The position numbers and the translations under genes are program-made. 64,000 bases of DNA, from the NCBI RefSeq assembly GCF_963975415.1, contig NZ_CAXBGN010000010.1, positions 1 through 64,000 on the forward strand, in the 5' to 3' direction. A model generated the notes under the pieces. It was not told where the DNA came from. It did no database searches and saw nothing but the letters and a program-made list of their open reading frames with translations. Source of the DNA: Kriegella sp963975415 (GTDB lineage: Bacteria > Bacteroidota > Bacteroidia > Flavobacteriales > Flavobacteriaceae). Every line of letters begins with the position of its first letter. Position 1 is the first letter of the stretch. Positions 8,067-17,316 of the stretch are shown here, one piece after another.

Positions 8067-9392
8067 ATGCTAGACCGGTGGCTTTTTTCGAAAATCGATA
8101 ATTCCTCCTTGATCATTTTCCGAATATTATTTGGGATTTTAGTGGCATTGGAATGCTATGGGGCTATGCTCACCGGCTGGATTCAACGCACCCTTATCGA
8201 ACCACGTTTCACCTTTAACTTTATCGGCTTTGAATGGTTACAACCACTACCTGGCAACGGTATGTATATCTACTTTTTTGTTATGGGAACCTTGGGCACC
8301 TGCATTGCCTTGGGATACAAGTACCGATTTAGCATCATTGCATTCACCTTGCTGTGGACAGGAGTCTATTTAATGCAAAAAACATCATACAACAATCATT
8401 ATTACCTGCTAATATTAATTTCGTTTTTTATGTGTTTTTTTCCGGCGAACCGAAGCTGTTCGCTGGATGCAAAAAAAAACACAGCCTTGAAAACCAATAC
8501 GATGTATGCCTACGTTAAATGGATAATAGTACTTCAACTATTCATCATTTATACCTATGCGGCCATAGCCAAGATGTACGGAGATTGGGTCGATTTCAGA
8601 ATTATTAAAATACTAATGCAAAGCAAGGCAGATTATTACCTTATCGGTGAAATACTTCAACAGCCTTGGATACATCAAATTATTGGGGCAACGGGTATTT
8701 TGTTCGACCTACTAATTATACCTGCCCTTTTATGGCGACCGACACGACGAATTGCCTTTTTCGCATCCATATTTTTCCACGTATTTAATTCCATTGTTTT
8801 TCAAATTGGAATTTTCCCCTATTTATCCCTAGCTTTTAGCGTATTCTTTTTTGAAGCTGCAACCATAAGACAGCTTTTCTTTAAAGAAAAGAAATACCAC
8901 ACAGACCAAGAGTTCGACCCACCATCCTATAAAAACATGGTAATCATCTGGGGAGGTATCTATTTTTTGGTTCAGATGGCATTGCCCTTACGCCACTATT
9001 TTATTCAAGATGATGTACTATGGACGGAAGAAGGCCACCGCATGAGCTGGCGTATGATGCTGCGTAGTCGAAGTGGTAAAATACAATTCAAGGTCGTAAA
9101 CCGAAAAAACAATGAATCGACAATTATTGACCTCAATGATTACCTGACCTCAAAACAGAAACGAAAGGTTGGAGCCTACCCCGATTTTATATGGCAATTT
9201 GCCCAACAATTAAAAAAAGAATACGCAAAAAAAGACGAAGACATTTCGGTATTCGCCCTAAACGCTAAAGTAAGCATTAACGGTAAACCCTATAGAGCCT
9301 TTATCGACCCAAAGGTCGATTTGGCAAACGAAAATTGGCATCATTTCAAACACCATGATTGGATCTTGCCATCTGCCCAACAAAATAAATAG
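8067..9392 (+). CDS. HTTM-domain membrane protein
   Basis: Integral membrane protein of the HTTM (horizontally transferred transmembrane) family, related to vitamin K-dependent gamma-carboxylases. Hydrophobic helices fill roughly residues 15-270 and again near 290-310, followed by a soluble C-terminal part (about 320-441). The N-terminal FRILFGILVALECY and the NNHYYLLILISFFMCFFP stretch are typical of HTTM proteins. Bacterial HTTM proteins are mostly uncharacterised, so gamma-carboxylation should not be assumed. It is placed immediately after ribF (stop and start adjacent), and an MFS gene follows 4 bases later, so the three are likely one operon. Confidence 0.85.
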   Translation: MLDRWLFSKIDNSSLIIFRILFGILVALECYGAMLTGWIQRTLIEPRFTFNFIGFEWLQPLPGNGMYIYFFVMGTLGTCIALGYKYRFSIIAFTLLWTGVYLMQKTSYNNHYYLLILISFFMCFFPANRSCSLDAKKNTALKTNTMYAYVKWIIVLQLFIIYTYAAIAKMYGDWVDFRIIKILMQSKADYYLIGEILQQPWIHQIIGATGILFDLLIIPALLWRPTRRIAFFASIFFHVFNSIVFQIGIFPYLSLAFSVFFFEAATIRQLFFKEKKYHTDQEFDPPSYKNMVIIWGGIYFLVQMALPLRHYFIQDDVLWTEEGHRMSWRMMLRSRSGKIQFKVVNRKNNESTIIDLNDYLTSKQKRKVGAYPDFIWQFAQQLKKEYAKKDEDISVFALNAKVSINGKPYRAFIDPKVDLANENWHHFKHHDWILPSAQQNK

Positions 9393-9396
9393 AGCC

Positions 9397-10563
9397 ATGG
9401 GCGCAAAGAAATTGACCAACTCACTTTTATATCTAATGGCCATTGGGGCAGGTCTCGTAGTGGCGAACAACTATTACAATCAACCTTTATTAAACCAAAT
9501 TGCCCATACATTTGAAGTTTCAGAATCAAAAGTAAGTAACATCCCCTTATTTACACAATTAGGTTATGCTTTTGGCTTGTTATTCATCATCCCCTTGGGA
9601 GACAAAATCTCGTATAAGAGAATAATAATGATCGATTTTTTGGCCATTGTGCTCTCGCTACTTCTTGCCGCAACCGCTCAATCACTATTAATGCTTACTA
9701 TAGCAAGTTTTTTCATCGGCTCGTCATCGGTAATACCACAGCTATTTGTTCCTATGGCGGCCTTACTCGCCGATAACAAAAGTGTTGGCCGCGCTATCGG
9801 CATTGTCATGAGCGGGCTCTTGATCGGTATTCTTGGCAGTAGGTTTATAAGTGGGTTCATCGGTGAGAATTATGGCTGGCGAAGTATGTATTACCTAGCT
9901 TCTGGCCTGATGATCATCTATTGGGCATTGCTAAAAATACAACTGCCCGAGCTCCACCCAGATTTTAAAGGAACGTATGCACAACTCATGAAGTCGATAC
10001 TTCACTACTTTAAAAAAGAAAGTTCGGTACGATTGGCCGCTTTGAGAGGAGGATTAGGTTTCGCCGGATTTAGCGCATTTTGGACTACCTTGGTCTTCTT
10101 GATGGAAGATTCTTTTAACTATGGTAGCACCGTAACCGGATCTTTCGGTATTTTGGGAATCTTCGGCGCTCTGGCCGCTTCAAAAGTCGGAAAAATGAGT
10201 GACCACCTGAACAAAAATTTGCTTATTACTATAGCCGCCCTGGTTATGATTCTATCATGGATTATATTTCTATTTTCCGGAAAATCGATTTTTGGGTTGG
10301 TCGTAGGGGTACTCTTAGTCGATATGGCGTTACAATCGCTTCATATCACTAATCAGAATATCATTTTCTCCAAAAATCCTGAAGCTCGAAATCGTGTAAA
10401 TACCATCTACATGGTTGGTTACTTTATCGGCGGAGCCATAGGAACCATTACAGGGGCATTGGCTTGGGAAACCTATAAATGGACGGGGGTTGCCGCCTTG
10501 GGGCTTATCTATTCCATATTGGTATTGGCTTTTCATTTACTTTTCAGAAAGCCCGTCGAATAA
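9397..10563 (+). CDS. MFS transporter
   Basis: Major facilitator superfamily carrier of 388 residues with about 12 hydrophobic helices. The start NNYYNQPLLNQIA and the cytoplasmic-loop segment LGDKISYKRIIM (the RxxxR-type A motif region) are typical of the small-solute/drug MFS subgroup widespread in Bacteroidota. Substrate cannot be read from sequence. The open frame continues 14 codons upstream but these overlap the HTTM gene; the ATG at 9397, 4 bases after the preceding stop, fits the MFS N-terminus. Confidence 0.88.
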   Translation: MGAKKLTNSLLYLMAIGAGLVVANNYYNQPLLNQIAHTFEVSESKVSNIPLFTQLGYAFGLLFIIPLGDKISYKRIIMIDFLAIVLSLLLAATAQSLLMLTIASFFIGSSSVIPQLFVPMAALLADNKSVGRAIGIVMSGLLIGILGSRFISGFIGENYGWRSMYYLASGLMIIYWALLKIQLPELHPDFKGTYAQLMKSILHYFKKESSVRLAALRGGLGFAGFSAFWTTLVFLMEDSFNYGSTVTGSFGILGIFGALAASKVGKMSDHLNKNLLITIAALVMILSWIIFLFSGKSIFGLVVGVLLVDMALQSLHITNQNIIFSKNPEARNRVNTIYMVGYFIGGAIGTITGALAWETYKWTGVAALGLIYSILVLAFHLLFRKPVE

Positions 10564-10659
10564 CCCAGGTTGCCATTCAACGACATTCCCGGAGGGTCTA
10601 AAATAGATAAAATTCGTACAAATGCACTTATTTTACCATAACAGTACACGAAGTATCCG

Positions 10660-10688
10660 TTTATAATCGGAAGATTAGTATAAATTTG
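10660..10688 (+). promoter_or_regulatory. Bacteroidota promoter for serS
   Basis: -7 box TAAATTTG (10681-10688) with TTTA at 10660-10663, spacer 17. The predicted leader for serS is about 15-18 bases. Confidence 0.6.
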
Positions 10689-10708
10689 CACCGTAAAATC
10701 AGGAACGC

Positions 10709-11980
10709 ATGTTGCAGCTTCAAACTTTAAGAGATAAAAAAGATACAATTATAACCGCTTTAAAAAAACGGAACATCGATGCCGCCCCAATGGTCGACGA
10801 GGTGCTGCTATTGGATGAAAAGCGACGATCTACTCAAACTGAACTAGACAATACCTTGGCTGAAAGCAATAAGCTGTCTAAAGAAATTGGTATGCTCTAC
10901 AAAACGGGAAAAGCGCAAGAGGCCAATGTTTTAAAGGAAAAAACGAGTACCCTTAAAGAAGAATCCAAACGATTAGGAGATGAATTAAGCGCAGTCGCCG
11001 AGCAATTGCAGCAACTGCTCTTTCAAATCCCAAATGTGCCACACAACTCCGTTCCCGCCGGAAATTCCGAAGAAGATAATGAAGAAGTCTTCAAAGAGGG
11101 AGATATTCCCGCCTTAACAGAAGGCGCTTTACCGCACTGGGAACTGGCAAAAAAGTACGACATCATCGATTTCGAACTCGGTGTGAAAATTGCGGGAGCA
11201 GGTTTTCCTGTTTACAAAGGAAAAGGAGCTAGACTCCAACGCGCCTTAATTTCCTATTTCTTGGATAAAAATACGGAAGCCGGCTATACCGAAATGCAGG
11301 TACCCCATATGGTCAACGAAACATCTGGGTATGGCACCGGACAATTACCCGATAAAGAAGGACAAATGTATCATGTAGGTGCAGACGACCTCTATTTAAT
11401 ACCTACGGCAGAAGTGCCCGTTACCAATATTTTTCGAGACGAAATTGTCAATGACCAAGATTTTCCTATTTGCCTGACGGCTTATACACCTTGCTTTAGA
11501 AGGGAGGCAGGAAGCTATGGTGCGCATGTACGCGGTTTGAATCGACTACATCAATTTGACAAAGTAGAAATCGTACGTGTCGAACATCCTGAGAAATCGT
11601 ACGATGCACTTGATGGCATGGTCGAGCACGTCAAAACTATTTTAAAGGAGCTAAAACTTCCGTATCGAATTTTACGCCTTTGCGGTGGAGATCTTGGTTT
11701 TACTGCCGCACTAACTTTCGATTTCGAAGTCTTTTCAACGGCCCAAGACCGATGGTTGGAAATAAGTTCGGTTTCCAATTTCGAAGCTTATCAAGCCAAT
11801 CGCCTTAAACTCCGGTACAAAGATGAAAACGGGAAGTCACAATTAGCCCATACATTAAACGGAAGCTCTTTGGCACTACCTCGGGTTTTAGCCGGAATTT
11901 TAGAGAACTACCAAACTGCTGAAGGAATACGAATTCCTGAAGTTCTAGTGCCTTATTGCGGGTTCGACATGATAAAGTAG
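10709..11980 (+). CDS. serS: Seryl-tRNA synthetase
   Basis: Class II aminoacyl-tRNA synthetase charging tRNA-Ser. Residues about 25-110 form the long helical coiled coil that grips the tRNA variable arm. The catalytic core carries motif 2, TPCFRREAGSYGAHVRG, and motif 3 in the C-terminus, LAHTLNGSSLALPRVLAGIL. The 423-residue length is standard. The ATG at 10709 lies shortly after an exact -7 box and initiates MLQLQTLRDKKD, the usual flavobacterial N-terminus. Confidence 0.97.
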   Translation: MLQLQTLRDKKDTIITALKKRNIDAAPMVDEVLLLDEKRRSTQTELDNTLAESNKLSKEIGMLYKTGKAQEANVLKEKTSTLKEESKRLGDELSAVAEQLQQLLFQIPNVPHNSVPAGNSEEDNEEVFKEGDIPALTEGALPHWELAKKYDIIDFELGVKIAGAGFPVYKGKGARLQRALISYFLDKNTEAGYTEMQVPHMVNETSGYGTGQLPDKEGQMYHVGADDLYLIPTAEVPVTNIFRDEIVNDQDFPICLTAYTPCFRREAGSYGAHVRGLNRLHQFDKVEIVRVEHPEKSYDALDGMVEHVKTILKELKLPYRILRLCGGDLGFTAALTFDFEVFSTAQDRWLEISSVSNFEAYQANRLKLRYKDENGKSQLAHTLNGSSLALPRVLAGILENYQTAEGIRIPEVLVPYCGFDMIK

Positions 11981-12033
11981 AAGCAAATTCGTTGAGTAAT
12001 GCAAATCGACACCATACGCATGGAATTTGACTA

Positions 12034-12345
12034 TTACATTTCCCCTTCGCCAACTTGCTCCGCCGAGGTATATACCACATAGTTTTTGCCCGTGGTGTTA
12101 AAAGTGACGGTGATGGGTTTTTCATTTCTTACCAAATCGACATAGTCACTAAATCGATCTATGGGTTGATAACCAACACCTGTATTGATGCTTTCGTTGT
12201 AGGTATTCGCAGGTAAAGCACCATCTCTAAAAATAAGATAAAGCCTATAACCATCTGCGCAATACAAATTAATCCTTCCAGAATTTTCTCCGTTTGGGTA
12301 CAAGAACGCTATGTAGCGCTCACAGTTTTTTCTGAATACCGCCAT
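12034..12345 (-). CDS. Small conserved protein of unknown function
   Basis: 103 residues, no signal peptide or membrane segment, rich in Tyr and aromatic strands (FRKNCERYIAFLYPNGE, INLYCADGYRLYLIF, KNYVVYTSAEQVGEGEM). The pattern resembles a small all-beta fold. I recall similar short proteins starting MAVF... and ending VGEGEM in distant bacteria, but no function is known to me. It stands alone on the minus strand between serS and the TPR gene, tail-to-tail with serS (53 bases apart), and is one of few accessory genes in an otherwise conserved block. The regular protein composition and clean start support a real gene. Confidence 0.65.
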   Translation of the reverse strand: MAVFRKNCERYIAFLYPNGENSGRINLYCADGYRLYLIFRDGALPANTYNESINTGVGYQPIDRFSDYVDLVRNEKPITVTFNTTGKNYVVYTSAEQVGEGEM

Positions 12346-12541
12346 TTTATTTGAATTTAAGATTATTATTATATAACTAACTTTATAAAAATAATGCTAG
12401 CCACTTCACCGTTAATAACCCATTGTATGGCTGGCCAATAATTTTGTATGTATGGAACAAAAAGAGATTTATACCTTTAACCGCTTGTACTACCAAAGCG
12501 CTGACCATAATTAATCTACGTATCTTTACAAAAAACTTGAT

Positions 12542-14326
12542 TTGAAGCAACTTCTGTTCATTTTGGTTTTCTGCTCCGTGCAATTGGCATTGGCCCAAGA
12601 TGATTTCTTGGCCAAACAATATTTTAATGATGGCGACTTTGAAAAAGCAGTGGTTTTTTATGAAAAATTGGTAGAGACAAATCAGCGAAGAAACGATTAT
12701 GTCGAAGGGCTCATCGCCTGTTATCAACAACTCGAGCGCTATAAAGAAGCCGAAGCTTTTTTATTAGAAGCTATCAAAGGCGATTATGCATACCCTACCC
12801 TGCTTATAGAACTGGGCTATAATTTCACTTTGCAAGACCTTCCTGACGAAGCCGAAAAATATTACGATAAAGCAATAGCGAAAATCGATGAAAATCCTAA
12901 TTTTGGATATGGCGTTGGGTATCGTTTTCAAAAATATGCCTTGCTTGACCAAGCACTAAGCGCATATTCCCGAGCTATGGAACTAAACCCCAAATTAGAT
13001 TACAATTATCATATGGCCCGTATTTATGGGGAACAGGGCAATATCGATAAAATGTACGAATCGTACCTCAGGTTGATCAGTGAAGGAAAAACATCAAAAT
13101 CGAATGTATTACGAAATATAGACGCCTTTATTACCGCTGACCCCGAAAACGAAAACAATATCAAATTAAAAAGGGTACTCTTACAACATGCACAGAAAGA
13201 CCCTAATTTATTATGGAACGAACTTTTAAGTTGGCTCTTCGTACAACAGAAACAATATTCAAGTGCTTTTAGACAAGAAAAAGCGATTTATAAGCGATTG
13301 GAAGGCAGTTCAATGCAGCGTATGGAAAGTCTTGGTGATATAGCCTTGAAAGATGGAGAGGTAACGGTCGCAAAATCTATTTTTGAATATATTATAGAAA
13401 ACACGAACGATGAAGTCACTCAACTAAATGCAGAACTGAACCTTATCGATATCCAAATTTTAGATGCCGACGAGAAGAGTCTCTCTGAGATTCAAAAAAG
13501 GTACGACGAATTGATAGACATTCATCGATATAAAGGCAAAACACTACAGCTTCAAATCGCCTATGCCAATTTTCTTACCTTCAAAAGAGATACCCCGAAG
13601 GCTGCCATCGATATCTTAAAAAAAAGTCTTGAATTACCACTGAACGAGCGCGGAAAGGCCTTTGTAAAGTTAGCCTTGGGTGATATTCTGGTGTATGACC
13701 AAAAATTCAACGAAGCGCTAATCTATTTTTCCCAAGTGCAACAGAAACTAAAAAACGATGTGCTTGGACAAAATGCGCGCTATAAAGTTGCGCAAACAAG
13801 TTTTTATAAGGGTGATTTTGATTGGGCACTAACCCAACTCAAAGTACTTCGGAGTTCAACGTCTCAGCTCATCGCAAACGATGCCATGCAACTAAGCCTT
13901 TTAATATCGGATAATTCACTAGAAGATTCGACCCAAACTGCCTTAAAAAAATATGCCCGCGCCGACCTTTTGGGCTATCAAAACAAAACCAAGGAGGCCA
14001 TTGATGTTTTAAACGACATCTTGCAAAACCATAAAGGGGAAAAAATCGAAGACGAAGCCTTGCTAAAGCAAGGTGAGCTTCTGGAGGAAGAGAAAGATTA
14101 CACCGCTGCCGAATTTAGCTATATCAAGATTACGGAATTTTACAGCAATGGAATTTTGGCGGATGACGCCCATTTTGCATTGGCGGAACTCTACCGTAAT
14201 ATCTTACACGAACCCGAAAAGGCAAAGGCCCAATATGAAAAAATAATTTACAACTATCAAGATAGTTACTATTTTCCTCAGGCCCGAAAAAATTTCAGGA
14301 TACTGAGAGGAGACAGTATTAATTGA
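12542..14326 (+). CDS. Secreted/periplasmic tetratricopeptide repeat protein
   Basis: 594 residues. The leader MKQLLFILVFCSVQLALAQ is a signal peptide, so the protein is periplasmic or outer-membrane associated. The rest is helical with many TPR-like pairs, for example FNDGDFEKAVVFYEKLVE, EAEKYYDKAI and DALSAYSRAMELNP-type segments, continuing to the end (DDAHFALAELYRNILHEPEKA). The start is a TTG at 12542. It heads a co-directional series with DUF4286, a cyclotransferase-like gene, rsmA and mgtE, an arrangement I associate with Flavobacteriia. TPR arrays are protein-binding scaffolds; the partner is unknown. Confidence 0.88.
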   Translation: MKQLLFILVFCSVQLALAQDDFLAKQYFNDGDFEKAVVFYEKLVETNQRRNDYVEGLIACYQQLERYKEAEAFLLEAIKGDYAYPTLLIELGYNFTLQDLPDEAEKYYDKAIAKIDENPNFGYGVGYRFQKYALLDQALSAYSRAMELNPKLDYNYHMARIYGEQGNIDKMYESYLRLISEGKTSKSNVLRNIDAFITADPENENNIKLKRVLLQHAQKDPNLLWNELLSWLFVQQKQYSSAFRQEKAIYKRLEGSSMQRMESLGDIALKDGEVTVAKSIFEYIIENTNDEVTQLNAELNLIDIQILDADEKSLSEIQKRYDELIDIHRYKGKTLQLQIAYANFLTFKRDTPKAAIDILKKSLELPLNERGKAFVKLALGDILVYDQKFNEALIYFSQVQQKLKNDVLGQNARYKVAQTSFYKGDFDWALTQLKVLRSSTSQLIANDAMQLSLLISDNSLEDSTQTALKKYARADLLGYQNKTKEAIDVLNDILQNHKGEKIEDEALLKQGELLEEEKDYTAAEFSYIKITEFYSNGILADDAHFALAELYRNILHEPEKAKAQYEKIIYNYQDSYYFPQARKNFRILRGDSIN

Positions 14327-14383
14327 CTTTTTAAGAACAAGACTGGCCACGATCAAGTCAAATCAACGCTTTAATTTGAATAA

Positions 14384-14695
14384 ATGTACATCTACAACGT
14401 AACCACCAATATTGAAAATGCAGTTCACGACCAATGGCTGCAATGGATGAAGAAAACGCATATACCGGATATGCTGGCCACTGGAAAGTTTCTATCGGCA
14501 AAAATGTGTAGGGTTTTGGTAGAAGAAGAAATGGGAGGCATGACCTATTCCGTACAATTTACCACAGCCAATAAAGAAACCTTGCAGAAATATTATGAGC
14601 AAGATGCATCGCGGTTGCGTGAAGATGCCCTCAAACATTTCCCTAACCAATTCGTATCGTTTCGTACCGAATTGGAAGTTGTAAGCGAACATTGA
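14384..14695 (+). CDS. DUF4286 family protein
   Basis: 103-residue cytosolic protein matching DUF4286: an N-terminal beta strand MYIYNVTTNIE, then WLQWMKKTHIPDMLATGKF, and a C-terminal FPNQFVSFRTELEV. It resembles ferredoxin-like dimeric alpha/beta-barrel proteins. Function unknown. It is conserved in front of rsmA in many Flavobacteriia, which is consistent here. Its TGA overlaps a possible TTG start of the next gene. Confidence 0.85.
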   Translation: MYIYNVTTNIENAVHDQWLQWMKKTHIPDMLATGKFLSAKMCRVLVEEEMGGMTYSVQFTTANKETLQKYYEQDASRLREDALKHFPNQFVSFRTELEVVSEH

Positions 14696-14700
14696 CCCGT

Positions 14701-15015
14701 GTGATCTATATTTTTACTTACGGCTCTTTACAAGAGGAAGAAATTCAATCGGCATTGTACGGCCGTAACCTAAAAGGCAAAAGCGATTGTTTATTGGGCT
14801 ATGCGTTGCTAGAGCAGAAAGTATTCGACCAGTATCCCGTAATCCACCCTTCTTTATCAAAAACTGACATTATTTGCGGTATGGTATACGAAATATCGGA
14901 AAAGGAATTACTAATAACAGACGTTTATGAAGGAGACTCCTATAAGCGAATAGAAGTAGCGTTGCAATCCGGCAAAATAGCCTGGGTATATACAAGAACA
15001 CTACCAATTAATTGA
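14701..15015 (+). CDS. Gamma-glutamylcyclotransferase-like (AIG2) protein
   Basis: Small cyclotransferase-fold protein. The hallmark substrate-binding loop FTYGSL sits at residues 5-10 and the likely catalytic Glu is E77 in DVYEGDSYKRIEV. At 104 residues it is a minimal member of the family (usual 110-190). The family releases 5-oxoproline from gamma-glutamyl amines or peptides; the true substrate is not known. Start: GTG at 14701 is preferred over TTG at 14692, which overlaps the preceding stop. It lies between DUF4286 and rsmA in an operon-like run. Confidence 0.78.
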   Translation: MIYIFTYGSLQEEEIQSALYGRNLKGKSDCLLGYALLEQKVFDQYPVIHPSLSKTDIICGMVYEISEKELLITDVYEGDSYKRIEVALQSGKIAWVYTRTLPIN

Positions 15016-15029
15016 TAAAATGTCAGGGC

Positions 15030-15902
15030 ATGTCTAAAAACAAAAGAAAGAAAGGTAAATCGCACTATTTTGAAAAAGGAAACAATTCTAAGAGTAACAG
15101 CCCAGTAAAAGCAAAAAAACACTTAGGACAGCATTTTTTAAAAGATCAGGATATCGCGCTTCAAATCGCTGAAACACTTTCGATGGACAACTACGAAAAA
15201 GTTATTGAAATCGGCCCTGGTACCGGGGTGCTCACCAAATATCTACTGGCCCGTGATATCGATTTGATTGCTATGGACCTTGATGAGGAATCTATCATTT
15301 ACTTAAACCATAGTTTCCCGATAGAACATTCTGAAATTCTAAACGGTAAAGGTTCGTTGAAGGTTATCGAAGGAGACTTTCTAAAGTTTGATATCAAAAA
15401 CCTTCTCGGAGAAGACCAATTTGCCATTACGGGCAACTTTCCGTATAATATATCGACCCAAATCGTTTTTAAAATGTTGGAATACCGCGACCAAATACCC
15501 GAATTCTCCGGAATGTTTCAAAAAGAGGTCGCCCAACGCATTTGTGAAAAGGGCAACAATAAAACCTTTGGTATTCTTTCCGTTCTCGTGCAGGCTTTCT
15601 ACGATGCAACATACCTTTTTACGGTACCTCCAGAAGTTTTTGACCCGCCACCCAAGGTAGAGTCGGGGGTTATACGTTTGGTTCGAAAGAAAAATTTTAA
15701 GTTAGATTGCGACGAAAAGCTATTCTTCAGAGTAGTGAAAGCGGCTTTTAATCATCGTAGAAAAACCATTCGTAACAGTTTAAAAACATTTGAGCTTTCA
15801 GATAATCTAAAAGAAGATGCTATCTTTGATCTTCGTCCGGAGCAATTGGCGGTAGCCGATTTTACCGAGCTTACGAAGAAAATAGCAAATGACACCATTT
15901 AA
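15030..15902 (+). CDS. rsmA: 16S rRNA (adenine1518/1519-N6) dimethyltransferase
   Basis: KsgA/RsmA dimethylates two adjacent adenines in the 3' hairpin of 16S rRNA, a late step in small-subunit assembly. The SAM-binding motif is VIEIGPGTGVLTKYLL and the catalytic motif GNFPYNISTQIV. The N-terminus is a basic leader (KNKRKKGKSHYF) before the conserved KKHLGQHFLKD. ATG at 15030 chosen; a TTG at 15012 overlapping the preceding stop would add six residues. The last 14 bases overlap mgtE, so the two are coupled. Confidence 0.96.
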   Translation: MSKNKRKKGKSHYFEKGNNSKSNSPVKAKKHLGQHFLKDQDIALQIAETLSMDNYEKVIEIGPGTGVLTKYLLARDIDLIAMDLDEESIIYLNHSFPIEHSEILNGKGSLKVIEGDFLKFDIKNLLGEDQFAITGNFPYNISTQIVFKMLEYRDQIPEFSGMFQKEVAQRICEKGNNKTFGILSVLVQAFYDATYLFTVPPEVFDPPPKVESGVIRLVRKKNFKLDCDEKLFFRVVKAAFNHRRKTIRNSLKTFELSDNLKEDAIFDLRPEQLAVADFTELTKKIANDTI

Positions 15903-17241
15903 ACTCACAGATGAGCTTTTAGCTGAAATCGAGCAGCTGATCGAAAATCAAAAGAATGCCGATCTCCAGGCTCTTTTGAAAGAGGTGCATTATGCCGATA
16001 TTGCAGAGATTGCCAACGAACTCGATGAAGAGGAAGCCACTTATCTGATCAAGCTTTTAGATAGCGACAAGACATCTGATATTCTTACCGAAGTCGATGA
16101 AGATGTTCGTGAAGCCATTTTAGGCAACCTTTCCTCCAAAGAGATTGCTGAAGAACTGGGCGAACTGGATACCGATGACGCCGCAGATATCATTGGCGAG
16201 CTGCCCAAAGAAATCGTTCAAGAGGTCATCTCGGAAATAGAGGACCGGGAACACGCCAAAGATATTGTAGACCTGTTGCGGTATGATGAAAATTCAGCAG
16301 GTGGACTCATGGCGAAAGAACTTGTAAAAGTCAATGAGAATTGGAATGTATTGACCTGTGTAAAAGAAATGCGCACACAGGCCGAAAACGTCACCCGAGT
16401 GCACTCCATCTATGTAGTCGACAATGAAGAAAGATTGAAAGGTCGATTATCGCTAAAAGATTTGTTGACGACCAGCACAACGACACATATCAAAGATGTC
16501 TACATTTCGAATGTAGACTCGGTAAACGTAAACGAAAAGCCCGAAGAAGTTGCCCGTATCATGTCTAAATACGATTTGGAAGCTATCCCTGTCGTCGATG
16601 AAATCGGCAGGCTAGTGGGTCGTATCACGATTGACGATATTGTAGATGTTATTCGCGAAGAGGCCGAGAAAGATTATCAGATGGCGGCAGGTATCTCACA
16701 AGACGTAGAAGCCGATGATAGTATTTGGGATCTTACCCGTGCCCGTTTGCCTTGGCTATTTTTGGGGCTTGTAGGTGGTGTGGGTGCAGCGGCCATTATG
16801 GGCGGTTTTGAAGAAATGATCAGCGAACACGCCATTTTATTTTTCTTTACCCCTTTGATTGCGGCAATGGCCGGTAATGTGGGGGTGCAATCAAGTGCGA
16901 TTATCGTACAAGGTCTCGCCAACGATGACCTTAAAGGCAGTGTAGGCAATCGATTGATTAAAGAAATGCTCTTGGCCCTGTTGAACGGCGTAATTTTGGC
17001 GGCTATTTTACTTTTGTTCACTTGGCTCTGGAAAGGCGAATTCTTAGTCGCATTGGCCATTTCTATTTCATTGATTGCTGTTATTTTAGTAGCTGGCTTT
17101 ATCGGTACATTTATCCCCTTATTTCTACATAAAAGGGGTATTGACCCTGCAATAGCCACAGGCCCCTTCATTACTACAAGCAATGATATTTTCGGTATCT
17201 TGATTTATTTTTGGATTGCCAAAATTGTTTTGGGAATCTAA
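15889..17241 (+). CDS. mgtE: Magnesium transporter MgtE
   Basis: Inner-membrane Mg2+ channel/transporter of 450 residues with the standard order: intracellular MgtE N domain (about 1-125, acidic helical repeats with LDEEEATYLIKLLD), a tandem CBS pair (about 130-255, HSIYVVDNEERLKGRLSLKDL and IPVVDEIGRLVGRITIDD) that senses cytosolic Mg2+, and five hydrophobic helices at about 285-450. The pore-helix signature AAMAGNVGVQSSAIIVQGLA is present. The ATG overlaps the end of rsmA by 14 bases, a conserved arrangement in this group. Confidence 0.95.
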   Translation: MTPFKLTDELLAEIEQLIENQKNADLQALLKEVHYADIAEIANELDEEEATYLIKLLDSDKTSDILTEVDEDVREAILGNLSSKEIAEELGELDTDDAADIIGELPKEIVQEVISEIEDREHAKDIVDLLRYDENSAGGLMAKELVKVNENWNVLTCVKEMRTQAENVTRVHSIYVVDNEERLKGRLSLKDLLTTSTTTHIKDVYISNVDSVNVNEKPEEVARIMSKYDLEAIPVVDEIGRLVGRITIDDIVDVIREEAEKDYQMAAGISQDVEADDSIWDLTRARLPWLFLGLVGGVGAAAIMGGFEEMISEHAILFFFTPLIAAMAGNVGVQSSAIIVQGLANDDLKGSVGNRLIKEMLLALLNGVILAAILLLFTWLWKGEFLVALAISISLIAVILVAGFIGTFIPLFLHKRGIDPAIATGPFITTSNDIFGILIYFWIAKIVLGI

Positions 17242-17316
17242 TTTCTCTCTACCATCGATAGAAATTATTCGCTATATTTATCATACTACGTTTCCCCTCA
17301 ACCTAAAAACCAAGTT

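Noticed and set aside
16677..17183. 168-codon open frame on the minus strand
   Set aside because: Antisense to the transmembrane part of mgtE, which is clearly the real gene.
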